Program-made: the position numbers and the translations under genes | In this document: piece after piece, positions 17,664 to 27,700 of the stretch | How the letters are laid out: every line of letters begins with the position of its first letter | Position numbering within the stretch: position 1 is the stretch's first letter | The notes under the pieces: model-generated | Told to the model about the DNA's origin: nothing | Database searches by the model: none | Seen by the model: only the letters and a program-made list of their open reading frames with translations | Assembly: GCF_004962245.1 (NCBI RefSeq) | Contig: NZ_SUHQ01000006.1 | Coordinates: forward strand, 1 to 64,000 | Reading direction: 5' to 3' | Length of the DNA stretch: 64,000 bases | Origin: Mesorhizobium sp. | Lineage (GTDB): Bacteria; Pseudomonadota; Alphaproteobacteria; Rhizobiales; Rhizobiaceae

Positions 17664-18493
17664 GTTTTCTTCACGGACAGCGGTGTTTCGAGTGCATAGA
17701 CGCCGCGCGGCCGGTTCCAATGGAGGTAGACGAGCCTGCCGGCAAGCGCGATCACTGCGGCACACAATCCGTAGAACAGCCACATCGCCGCGACGAGGCT
17801 GTCGGGATGCAACCAAAGCCCGAGAAATGTCGCGAAACCAGCGTCGCCGGATGCCGGGCTGAGTGCCGCCGCCTCGACCGGAACGAGCACCACCGAGACA
17901 TTGTCGTAGGTGAGCCCGGAAATGCCGTTGGCCACAAGCATCTTCACTTGCGGTATCAGGTCGTTCATCGGTGTCGACACGCGATGCCGAATGAAAACTG
18001 AAGCCGAGGACGGCACCAACCGCTGCCTTAGCGGATCGTTCTCCGGCAGCACCAGATGAACGCGCGCGGAAAGCACGCCATCGATGTCCGAGATCGTACG
18101 CGACAATTCCTGGCTGAGACCATAAATCATCGCCGCCCGCTCCTCGACCGGCGATGATACGAGGCCGTCTCTCTTGAACACCTCGCCAAGCGTGGCGAAC
18201 TCCTGTTTGGGGAGCCCGCTTTCGTCGAGAATAGCCATCGCGTCGGCAAAGCGGCCCTTCTGTACCGAGACCGTCATCGTGCCGCTTTTGTCCGATTGGC
18301 GTTGCGCTGGGATGCCGTGGCGCATCAGCGTAGCAACGATCTCGTTTGCCTGACGCTGGTCGAGGCCGGTGTAGAGTTCGACCGAGCAGGCCTGCAGAAG
18401 CAGGATGCCCAGCACAACGAATGCCAAGCGGCATAGTACGCTGCACCGCTTCAAGGTCGGCAGCCATTTCGCAAGGAGCCTTGGGTTCTGCAA
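17660..18493 (-). CDS. sctJ: T3SS inner-ring lipoprotein SctJ (NolT-like)
   Basis: The 277-aa protein has a lipoprotein signal with lipobox LLLQAC (Cys about 36). Two ring-building modules follow: VELYTGLDQRQANEIVATLMRHGI and LSRTISDIDGVLSARVHLVLPENDPL, the classic YscJ/FliF signature. A C-terminal TM helix (about 232-256) anchors it. It forms the 24-mer inner membrane ring with SctD. No ATG precedes the signal peptide in frame; the best start is TTG at 18493, but its G-rich ribosome site is only 2 nt away, so the true start is uncertain by several codons. Confidence 0.94.
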   Translation of the reverse strand: MQNPRLLAKWLPTLKRCSVLCRLAFVVLGILLLQACSVELYTGLDQRQANEIVATLMRHGIPAQRQSDKSGTMTVSVQKGRFADAMAILDESGLPKQEFATLGEVFKRDGLVSSPVEERAAMIYGLSQELSRTISDIDGVLSARVHLVLPENDPLRQRLVPSSASVFIRHRVSTPMNDLIPQVKMLVANGISGLTYDNVSVVLVPVEAAALSPASGDAGFATFLGLWLHPDSLVAAMWLFYGLCAAVIALAGRLVYLHWNRPRGVYALETPLSVKKT

Positions 18494-18503
18494 AATCCCC
18501 CCG

Positions 18504-19169
18504 CTATTGCTGTTTGATGAGGGTGTTGAGGGACGCAGTCGCGGCAGTCACGCTGTTGCTGGCCAGCGACGCACCAAACACCGCCCATGAAACCGAGATA
18601 TAGTTCTGCAGCATTTTTTCGACGATTTGATCGCCGTTGCCTGCTCCGCCATCGATGGGTTTGTGAGGGGCAGATCCTTCTTCGGGGCCGGCCGGCGGCC
18701 CCGCTTCGGGGCCTGGAGACGCTGGCCGGCCGGCGGCATCGAAAGCCTTTTGGAACTGCTCCATCGCGGCGCCGAGCGAATCGAACCCCTTCCTGGCCAG
18801 CGCCGAGGGATCGACATTTCCCGTCGCCAACCCCGAACTTTCCAGCTCGGTGAGATAACGGAAGAGTTGTTGCTCGACGGGCGGGCTCGCCGGCTCGGTC
18901 TTCAAGGCCGGCTCGGCTTTCAAGGATTGCGCGGTTTTGACCGAGGCACTGTTTGATTGCGACTGTGCGACTTGCGCACCGGCAGGCAATACGTCCGCAC
19001 TGCGATCCGGCGCCTTGAGCTTCGACGCCGCCTGTTTTTCCTGCATGGCGCCCACCATGCGATTGCCCGGTTGCGCCGTAGCGGCGACAGCAGCCTGCTG
19101 TTGCGAGGCCACGCTGGTGGCCATGTTGGCGAGTACAACCTCAAGGGCGCCGACGGGTGCGATCTGCAT
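18504..19169 (-). CDS. sctI: T3SS inner rod SctI (NolB-like)
   Basis: The 221-aa protein begins MQIAPVGALEVVL and is rich in Ala, Gln and Lys with low-complexity linkers (residues about 30-110 and 145-175). The C-terminal 30 residues, SWAVFGASLASNSVTAATAS and the following LNTLIKQQ, form the amphipathic polymerisation helix typical of inner rod proteins. Length and position between the nolW-like gene and sctJ match nolB of rhizobial systems. It is longer than animal-pathogen SctI (about 100 aa), as NolB is. ATG 19169 has AAGG upstream. Confidence 0.85.
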   Translation of the reverse strand: MQIAPVGALEVVLANMATSVASQQQAAVAATAQPGNRMVGAMQEKQAASKLKAPDRSADVLPAGAQVAQSQSNSASVKTAQSLKAEPALKTEPASPPVEQQLFRYLTELESSGLATGNVDPSALARKGFDSLGAAMEQFQKAFDAAGRPASPGPEAGPPAGPEEGSAPHKPIDGGAGNGDQIVEKMLQNYISVSWAVFGASLASNSVTAATASLNTLIKQQ

Positions 19170-19185
19170 GAGCTTGCCTTTCCCT

Positions 19186-19827
19186 TCAATTATCCGGCTG
19201 TTTGGCCGGAAAGTTTTGTGCTTCCGCCTGCCTGCCGCGAAAGACGCGCACTGGAATGAGACCAGTGTTTTGAGCTGCGCGTGACGCGGAAACCCCGAGA
19301 GTCTTTCTGACCAGCGACACGTAGGATGGCGGGCCCGACACGGAGATCACATCGTCCTTTTCGGATACCTTGATCGGAAACCGCGCTTCGCTGATGCCCA
19401 GTGCGTCCAACCGTTCGGTCGCTCCGGCCGCCGCATTGGCGTCCAGCTTGATCACCTCGGTCTGCATTTCGGCTTCCGCCACGACGTTGATCGCCGAACC
19501 GTCGAAGTGCCAGACCAACCCGTAGCGCTTGCAAACCGAATCCAGGAACTCCCGTGCGGAGCCCACCGGCATGCCGGCGCTGAGACGCCCCTTGACCGAA
19601 CGACTGACATGCACCGGAGTGCCGATGTTGCGCCCGAATTCCACCAGTGCGTCAGCGACCGCCTGGTTGATGGTGATGTATTTGTAGGTGCCGTCCGGCC
19701 AGTGCGGTTCGGCAGCGTCCGCACCAGCGGCGCCCAGCATCTGGCCGGCCACGAGCACCGCCGCCGCCAGCCCCCGCACGGCCCAGTGGCGATGATCCGG
19801 CCTGCAGGTCTCGCGTTCCGTCACCAT
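19186..19827 (-). CDS. nolW: NolW-like stand-alone N0/N1 domain protein of the T3SS secretin
   Basis: A 213-aa exported protein (signal segment AVRGLAAAVLVAGQMLGAAGADA) holding only the N-terminal modules of a T3SS secretin. Diagnostic strings are YKYITINQAVADALVEFGRNIGTPVHVS (N0), GSAREFLDSVCKRYGLVWHFDG and VSGPPSYVSLVRKTLG (N1). The secretin barrel is absent; in rhizobia this half is RhcC1/NolW and the barrel is a separate gene. Here the barrel protein available (36162-37511) is of Tad type. ATG 19827 is favoured: it has CAGGG upstream and follows the candidate promoter at 19895-19937, whereas ATG 19896 would overlap the -10. Confidence 0.88.
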   Translation of the reverse strand: MVTERETCRPDHRHWAVRGLAAAVLVAGQMLGAAGADAAEPHWPDGTYKYITINQAVADALVEFGRNIGTPVHVSRSVKGRLSAGMPVGSAREFLDSVCKRYGLVWHFDGSAINVVAEAEMQTEVIKLDANAAAGATERLDALGISEARFPIKVSEKDDVISVSGPPSYVSLVRKTLGVSASRAAQNTGLIPVRVFRGRQAEAQNFPAKQPDN

Positions 19828-19894
19828 CGGTGCCCTGACAAAGTGCAACATCGCTAAAACTTGCGGGCAGCGTTGCTGGTTTACCCGTTTATTC

Positions 19895-19937
19895 ATTGTA
19901 GTGCGCCACTATTGAAAAAGGAAGTCCATTTGGAATG
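19895..19937 (-). promoter_or_regulatory. Candidate T3SS promoter box, copy A (before nolW-like operon)
   Basis: On the minus strand the 18-mer CATTCCAAATGGACTTCC (19937 down to 19920) is followed by exactly 19 nt and then TACAAT (19900-19895), a good -10. The identical 18-mer with the same 19-nt gap to TAGATT lies before the other T3SS operon at 31787-31829. The box abuts the place of a -35 element, as an activator site would, and ends 92 nt before the ATG at 19827. It does not resemble the tts box (TtsI site) known in rhizobia. Which protein binds it is unknown. Confidence 0.7.
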
Positions 19938-20043
19938 TCAGGAGACTTTCGGTGCCAAATGTTGCGCTTGCGTTCCAAACGGGTATGGTGTCCCGCGCCA
20001 TGCCTCGCGCGCATGTCAGTTAGGCAAAGCAGGAGAAATCCAC

Positions 20044-20754
20044 GTGTCGGGCGCCCTTCTTGTCGAACCGCTGACAACCGGATCCATTGCCGCGACACGC
20101 CCAACCACCAACGGTTGTGTGTTGCTTGGCTGGATAGGCCTGTTTGCAGGTCTTGCCTTGCTTTTCTGCGCGCCTGCAGGCGCGCGAGCACAAAGCGGAT
20201 ACGATCCCAGGACATGGAGCTACGACGAGGCGCAGAACATGCTGATTTCGCCGTCGTACTCCGAGCCGGACTCCGGCTACGTTGACAATCCTGACCGCGC
20301 GCCGATCCCGCGCGAGGTCGTTGCGTCCAGCGAAGCCGAGCCAAAGGGTTCGATCGTCATCAACACCTCCGAACGCCGCCTTTATTACCTCATGGGGAAT
20401 GGGAAAGCGTTGAGATATGCGGTTGGTGTTGGCAAGGAGGGGTTGAGTTGGTCGGGCCGCGACAGGATATCGAGCAAACGTCAATGGCCAGATTGGAGGC
20501 CGCCGGCTGAAATGGTGGCAAGGGAAGCTGCCAACGGGCGCGAACTGCCACGTTATGTCGAGGGCGGCCCCAACAACCCGCTTGGCGCCCGCGCGCTCTA
20601 TATCGGCAGCACCCTCTATCGTATCCATGGGACCAATCAACCGTGGACTGTGGGCCAGGCCAATTCTTCCGGTTGCATTCGCATGACCAATGAGGATGTG
20701 ATCGACCTCTTCGAACGCGTCGATGTCGGAGCCCAGGTGATCGTCCGGCATTGA
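20044..20754 (+). CDS. L,D-transpeptidase (YkuD domain), exported
   Basis: The 236-aa protein has one N-terminal hydrophobic segment (about residues 28-46, ending ARAQ), then the YkuD catalytic domain starting at SIVINTSERRLYYL. The active-site block HGTN...SSGCIRM with the catalytic Cys is intact. Such enzymes make 3-3 peptidoglycan cross-links or attach proteins to the wall. GTG at 20044 is the start: AGGAG lies 8 nt upstream. The gene is divergent from the nolW-like operon, sharing a 216-bp region that contains promoter box A. Wall remodelling for the secretion machine is a plausible but unproven role. Confidence 0.9.
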   Translation: MSGALLVEPLTTGSIAATRPTTNGCVLLGWIGLFAGLALLFCAPAGARAQSGYDPRTWSYDEAQNMLISPSYSEPDSGYVDNPDRAPIPREVVASSEAEPKGSIVINTSERRLYYLMGNGKALRYAVGVGKEGLSWSGRDRISSKRQWPDWRPPAEMVAREAANGRELPRYVEGGPNNPLGARALYIGSTLYRIHGTNQPWTVGQANSSGCIRMTNEDVIDLFERVDVGAQVIVRH

Positions 20755-20805
20755 TGATCCATTTCGCGCGCCTGCCGCTGCAGGCCATCAGACAGATTGT
20801 TGCCG

Positions 20806-21777
20806 ATGATCCCGTTCAATATCAAACAGCTAGAAACGTTTCTTTGGGTGGCGACGCTCGGCAGCTTTCGAAAAGCCGCGGAACGGCTGAACACGACTCA
20901 GCCCGCAATCTCCAGCCGCATCGCTGGCCTGGAGGAGGCACTCGGCGTCAAGCTGTTCGAGCGCCATAGCAGCGCCGTCCGGTTGACCGCGAAAGGGCAC
21001 CAGTTGCTGCCGGCGGCAAAACGCGTTCTTCGCATGGCCGACAAGCTGCAGATGGCTGCGCATCCGGATGCCGGGACAGGCGGCGTGCTACGGCTCGGCG
21101 TGTCGGAGACAATCGTCCAGACTTGGCTCCCCGATTTCCTGCGAGAGTTTCAGGTCGACTTTCCCTTGATCGAGACGGATCTTCTCGTCGACGCGACGAC
21201 GAACTTGCGCAACGAACTCATCTCGCAACGAATCGATCTCGCCGTGTTGATGGGCCCAGTTCTGGAATTTCGTATCGAAAACGTCGGAATGCCACCGGTT
21301 CCGCTGGTCTGGGTCTGCGCCCCGCAGCTCAAATTGGCGAACACGAGCAAACTGACGCTTTGCCAACTGACGCAGTTCCCGATCATCAGCTATGGCCGAA
21401 CCACACGGCCTTACAGTGAAATCTACCGCAAGCTCAGCAGCGAATTCGACGAGCCTCCGCGGGTGTTCCCGGCAAACTCGCTTGCTGCCTCCATCAAAAT
21501 GACACTGGACGGGATCGGGATCGCTTCGCTTCCACGCGAACTGGTCGGCGACCATGTCGCCGAAGGCAAACTGGTGATCGTCGACTGCGACTGGCATCCC
21601 TCGGACCTGCTGTTCACCGCATCCTATCCCACCGAACCCACAAACCCGGTGGCTGAACATGCAGCCGGGCTCGCCTTGCGTACCGCAAAGGCTTACGCAG
21701 CCCGCAACGACAACGCCGTCGTAAAGTCGCCAGCCGACGGTTTCGCCAGATTGTTGCGGGACTACGCCGGCAGATAG
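20806..21777 (+). CDS. LysR-type transcriptional regulator
   Basis: The 323-aa protein has an N-terminal winged helix-turn-helix (FNIKQLETFLWVATLGSFRKAAERL...TQPAISSRIAGLEEALGVKLFER) and a C-terminal effector-binding domain (about 90-295). ATG 20806 begins PFNIKQLETF as in relatives. Its 3' end overlaps the 3' end of the 2995-aa gene by 16 bp, tail to tail. The regulator stands 51 bp after the L,D-transpeptidase on the same strand. It is one of two candidates to act on the shared T3SS box, the other being the RpiR protein. Inducer unknown. Confidence 0.92.
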   Translation: MIPFNIKQLETFLWVATLGSFRKAAERLNTTQPAISSRIAGLEEALGVKLFERHSSAVRLTAKGHQLLPAAKRVLRMADKLQMAAHPDAGTGGVLRLGVSETIVQTWLPDFLREFQVDFPLIETDLLVDATTNLRNELISQRIDLAVLMGPVLEFRIENVGMPPVPLVWVCAPQLKLANTSKLTLCQLTQFPIISYGRTTRPYSEIYRKLSSEFDEPPRVFPANSLAASIKMTLDGIGIASLPRELVGDHVAEGKLVIVDCDWHPSDLLFTASYPTEPTNPVAEHAAGLALRTAKAYAARNDNAVVKSPADGFARLLRDYAGR

Positions 21778-24700
21778 ATCCGGTCTCCCTCGAAGATCGC
21801 CTCGGGGCGACGAATATGGTCCATGTTCAACGCGACCGTCTTCGCCACATCTGCTGACCTGCTCCTGGCGATCAGCCCGATGCTCTGGCCAGGCCGGGCA
21901 TCGACCCAACGATAGCCTTGCGCCTCGAGCGCGGGATTCGTTCTGCCGTGTGCATTGCGCGAACCTTGCGGATGTGGCTCGACATACTCGGCCGCGACCC
22001 ATCCGTCATGGAGCTTTTCGTCGACGCCGTACCCCTCAATCGGAAGCCAGGCACCGTCGTTTGCATTCGACGGTCCACCCGTCTGCTGAGCGAGCGTTCC
22101 GGGTTCGAGGACGGTTATCACGTCCGCCTGTTGTCCGGGCCCTGCCCTGACGTTCAAGCCGTCGTCTGCGAGCACGACGAGTTGCGGATACGGCTTGGCG
22201 GGTTTCTCAGGTTCCGGTTCCGGCTTCCCTGGAACTTCGTCGACTGGCGGCGCGACTGTGTCGGCCGGATCGATGTCTTCATCGGGATCGCTCGCCGGCG
22301 CAGCGTTGTTCCATGGCTCGGAGCGAAGCGCCGACCATGAAAACAGGAACATGCCGATGCCGAATGTGACGCCGAGCGTGACACGATCCGCCATCGCCCA
22401 ACGGGCATCGGATTTTGCAGCGGCAGCGACTTGCTGATCGGTGATCGGCACCGGTTTGCGATTCCGGAAATCGGTTCTTAACGCCGAAACCCAGAATTCC
22501 GCACACCCGAAGGTAAACATGGCGCCGGCCGTGATATCGACCGGATCGCCGGTCTTGATCGACTGCCACATATAGACCGCCGACCCCGCAATGTAGGCTG
22601 GCCCGGCGACGTGCTCGGCAGCGTTGCGGAGCACCGGACGCTGCGTGGCGACCTGCAGGGAGGTCTTCGTGCCATAGATGAGGTTGCCCACCGAATACGT
22701 GCCGTTCACGCCGAGATTGGTGCCTTCCATCGAAGGCAGCAACGCGCCCGGCGCTGCCGCGGAGAAAGTCAGTCCTCCAATCGTGTTGAGCGTGCGCCCG
22801 AAACGCGTGTTCATTCCGGTCGCATTCGGGAAGAACGATTGCAGTGTGAACACCGTACCGCGCACGGAGAAAGCGACGCCGCCGATGGTCAAGGCCCAAC
22901 CACGCGGCAGTGTGGTCCACATTGCGGTTGACACGCCCGCCATAACGCCAAACGTAAGCAGCACCTGCTTGAGCTCCTGCTTGCGCGCGGTCTTTATCAA
23001 TTGCTTGAGTTCGGCCGCCTGCTCGGCTGTCAGCTGTTTTTTGTGCGTGGCCCGGAACGTGGTCAGTTGAAGGAGCGACAGGGCACCCAACTGTTCGCTG
23101 GTCATTCCCAGCAACTGATCGGGCGCAAATTTGCGTAACTGGCCTGGGCTCATCGACCGAAGCTGGTCGGGCGTCAGCGCCGCGATCTGCCTGGATGTCA
23201 GCCGTCCAACCTGCTGAACCGTCAGCGCACCGAGCTGGCTGCCGGTCAGCGCCGCGATCTGCTGCGGTGTCAGGCTGGCGATTGTCTCCGGCGACAATGC
23301 CGCGATTGTCTCCGGCGACAATGCCGCGATTGTCTCCGGCTTGAAAGCGGCGAGTTGGTCAGTACTGACCTTGCCCAGCCGACCAGGCTTGATAGCGCCA
23401 AGTTGCTCCTTCGTAAGCGAATTGAACTGGTCCGCGGTGAGTATGGACAACTGTTCCGTGCTCAAGCTGCCGATCAGCTCCGGCTTGAACAAGGCGAATT
23501 GTTCCCCGGACAATGCCGCCAGTTGTTTGGTTGTGAGCGCCGCGAACTGTTCTGGTGAAAACGCCTCCAGATGTTCTTTCTTCAACGAGCCGATCTGTTC
23601 AGGCTTGAGCCCCGCGATCTGTGCCGGTCTCAGGGCCTTGAACTGTTCGGCAGTGAACGCGTTAAACTGTTCGGACGACAGCCCGGCGAGTTGCGCCGGG
23701 GTCAGCTTCTTGGTCTGGGCGACCGTCAAAGCGGCGAGCTGTTCGGGTGAAAGCGCTGCAACCTGCTTGAGGCTGAACTGCGTAATGCGCCCCGCCGGAA
23801 TGGCATTCAGCAATTCCGGTTTGATCGCCTGCAGCTGTACGGGGGTCAATGCCCGCAATTGCTTCGGCTTCATCGCCGCCAGTTGCTGTGCCGAAAGCCA
23901 GCCGATCTGTTCGGGCGTGAACCCGCCGACCTGCTCAACACTGAGCCGGCCGAAGAGCGCTGGCGCCATTCCTTGCAGTTGAGCCTCCGCCAGCGTCGCC
24001 ATGTCTTCGCCGGACATCTGCTTCAGAGCCTTGGCGTCTGGCGCCGGCTTTGGGCTTGCTGCGGGGTCGGGCCCATGTTGGCTCGCGGATTTCGGCAAAC
24101 TGCCTGGCACGTGCTCATCCGAAGCGCCCCGTATCCACGGCAAAACAAAGGCCTCGCCGGTATCGGGATCGCGCACCAGCTTGTGCGACTTGTGCGTCAG
24201 GTTCGGTTCATCGCCGCGCGCAGGCGGTCCCCCTGCCGGCGGTACGTAGACGCTATCTGCATTGCGCGGTACCGACCCAAGCCGGGTCGCCGTTATCCAC
24301 TCGCCGTTCTCGTCCCTGATGCGGATCGGTCCGCTGCCACGGCGGCCCACCTGCAGGGAAAGGAAGGTCACCACGGCATCAGCCGCATCCGAGCGCAGGA
24401 ATTTGCCGTCGGCAATGACATCGCCGAAATCCTTTCGGAATTGCGCGATCGCCCTCGCCTGGTCAGGTCGCGCCTGCTTTTCCAGGTCGCCCAGGAATTT
24501 GTCGAGTGAAGCCTTGCCGCCCTTCGGCACAACCGTCGCCGCCCCCGCAGGCGTTTCGCCAAGGGCATGCGCAAGCCAGGCGGGAACGGTGATCTCCACC
24601 GGCTTGCCGTCCACTCCGTCGAATGTCAGGACGGCATTCTTGCCCTTCGCGATCGAGGAAGGCGCCTTTGGAGCGCTGGACTTGAACTGCACCCTCACCT

Positions 24701-27700
24701 CGGCGCTGTAGGCAAAGGGGCCGGATGGCAAGGGAGGCGTGGAAAGCGAGGCCGTATAGCGCGTGGCCGGCGTGCCGTAGGAACCGTAGAGGCCCTGGTA
24801 GATGTTGCCGTCCGTCGGCATGGATCTGGATTGGGGCGGCCGGTTGGGCTGCATCCCCTCCGGAAGCCAGGACTGAACCTTGCCCTTTACCTTGTAGCTG
24901 GCCGACGTGGTCATCTTGTCGGGATTGAAGCCGAGCACGCCCGGCAGCCTGTTGTTGTCGTTGAAGATCACGTCGATCAGCATCGCATCGGGATTGCCCA
25001 TGCGAACCGTCTCGCCCGTCAAAAGATTGATATCCTTTGAGGGTGTCTTGCCGGGCACTGCCGAAAGGCGAAACCCGCTTGTAATCGGATTCTCGACAAA
25101 CGAAACAGTTTTCGCGGGATCGATCTCACCAGCCGCGACAAGGGCGCGTATTGCGTCGACATCGCCCATTTTCAACGCGGCGACGAGGTCGGCCGCCTTG
25201 GCCGGATCCTTGACCGTGAACCGCACATGCAAAGTGGTCGAACCCAAAGCGGCTTCGATCTGGTCGAACGCCTGCTTTGACACGACATCGCCGGCCTTAA
25301 GCGTGTCTTTCACCGGCGATTCCGGGCGCTTCTCAAAACCCGCCCTTGGCAGCTGATCGACCGTATCGATATGATTGGCAAGCACCGGCAGGCGCAGGCC
25401 CGCCTTGAATTCAGTCATAACCCGGTCGAAGGGCAGCGTGCCTTGCAGGCGCACATGACCGCCGTTGCTTTCAGCGGGGACGCCGAAGAAATCATGCTCG
25501 CCGGGAGCAAGCGACACCTCTTCACCTTTCAGCGAAGGGGTATAGCCCAGCTCGATCACGGTGGCGGCGCCATCCTCGTCGGGCGTCTTTCCGGCCACGC
25601 GGACATCGCGCACTCGCGCGTCGTAACCAGCCTTGTCGGTGAACAGCGCTTCCTGGGCTACCTTTGCCAGATCCTTGGCGCGGACCGGGAATGCCGTCTG
25701 ATTGGAGACCGGCCAGACGCCGGCCTGCAGGCCGGTGATGTTGAGGTATTCCCTCGCCCGGAACGACACAACCCCCTGCGTGCTGAGCGCGTCTTTCAGA
25801 GGCGCCATGCTTTTCTGGCTAAAACTGTCGAGGATCGACCATCCGATGACACCAAAATCAGTTTTTGTGCCGATGCCGAACCCGACCGCAGAGATGGTCG
25901 GCGAACCGATGCCGGCAAACTGGCCGGTATTCAGCCGTACCCGGAAGGTGACGCCGACCCGGAAGTCGGGCAATCCGTCCTTCAGCGATTTCGCCGGCAG
26001 TTGCAAACCGTCCGGACCATAGCGCTCGGCCATTTCACGGGCGGAATAATACCCGGATTCGCGCTGATATCTGGCCAACAACTGTTCGGGCGTCAGGCCG
26101 TCGAGATAGGCCGAACGTGTCCTGGGGTCCTTGCCGCTCGTGTAGGTATACTCTCCTGGATTGCGCTCCGGCGTGCCGGAGAACGTTTTTGTCGCCGGAT
26201 CCCAGACCAGGCGAAGGCCGCTATTGCCGCCCAAGGCGGTTGGCACAACAATGGGTTGTTGGCCGCCTTGCCGTCCGACAGGCACGTTGGGACCAGCCGC
26301 ATTGACCACGATCGGCGCTGCCGGCGGATTTGCTCCCTTTGGACCGCCGGCCAAGGGCGGCGATGGTGGTTGGTTCGGCGCATGCGGGATTGCCGCATTC
26401 GGCGGCACCGCCGCATTGGGGCTGGCGGGGGTTTGGCCGCCGGAACCCGGCCGCAGGTGGCGTAGGCCTCGGATGCCGAGGCCGGTGCCGGCGATGCCGG
26501 TTCCAAGACCGGTGATCGCGTTGGCCAGTTCGAGGCCCGTCATCTGGTCACCGTTGGCGGCCAGGTCGTACCCCGATGCGACCAGCAACGGCGCACCGAC
26601 GATCATGGCGCCGACATCCATGCCCCAGGCCGCCTTGTTGAGGGCGGCGGTGGATTGCATGTAGGTCTGGGTCTGCTGCGCGAGGGTGGAATTGGCCTTC
26701 GTCGCGCCGATGCTGCCGCGGAAGGCTTGCGTCCACGTCATCGAGGTCGTTCTTGCCATACCGAATGTACGGAAAGCGCTGGACGCTGTCGGCAGGACGG
26801 TCGTGACCACGCTCGCCACGTTCATCACGGACTCGGTGTCGTCCCATTCACCGCCATGGTTCAAATGGTTGACTTGCCGTATCACCGCCCGCGTTCCCAG
26901 GTAGGCGGCGCCGCCGTAGGCCAGGGGTGCCGCCACCGGCGCAAGCGGTGTGAACGAAGCAAGTGTCGCCAGTCCGGTGCCGATGCCGATCACCGGGTCC
27001 ACGACCCGGTCCATGACCGACACATTGCGCGCCTTGACGACCTCGAGCGCCACGTTGCCGTCATCGCCCGCCTTCATCTCCAGGCCTTTCGGCGCGACCA
27101 GCTTGCCGTGCTCGCTGAACTGTATGTTGTTGTCCTGGAAATCCCCGAGATTGTCGAACGCCCTGCCGGTGCGGTCGACATAGCGAACGCCGTCGCCATT
27201 CTTGACGGCGAACAGGGTCACCTCTTCCGTCGGCGCGCCATCGCTCACGTAGTAGAGGCGAACCTTGCGGACCTGTGCGTTGTCGCCGCCGATCTCGCGG
27301 ATCTCATCGGTGACATCGGCCAGGATGTCGCGGTCCTGTTCCGTCGAAGTGTCGAGATGGAGCGCGGTCGTGACGTCCCGGTCGAGCGCATCGGCGTCCA
27401 GCGGGCGGAACTGGTTGTCGAAGCCGTTCTCCAGCAGGCTCTGGAACTGGGGCTGAAAGAGGCCGTCCAGCGTTTCCTGCTGGTGCCTGTCGAGATAGGC
27501 CTTGTCCGAATAGTTGTTGCGATCGTAGAGCAGGCCCGGCTCGCGGGTGCGCAGATCGTGCCAGCTGACGAATCCGTCGACCTGCCGACGCAGATCCTCA
27601 GTATTGTCGAACTGGTTTCGGGTGTCGACGAGCTTGATCCTGGCGACCGCCAGCCTGGGATCGACCCAACGGCCCTGGCTGGAATCGCCCGGATCGAGAT

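Noticed and set aside
19828..20043. tts box (TtsI binding site) before the nolW-like operon
   Set aside because: No match to the known tts box pattern; the shared 18-mer found instead is different.
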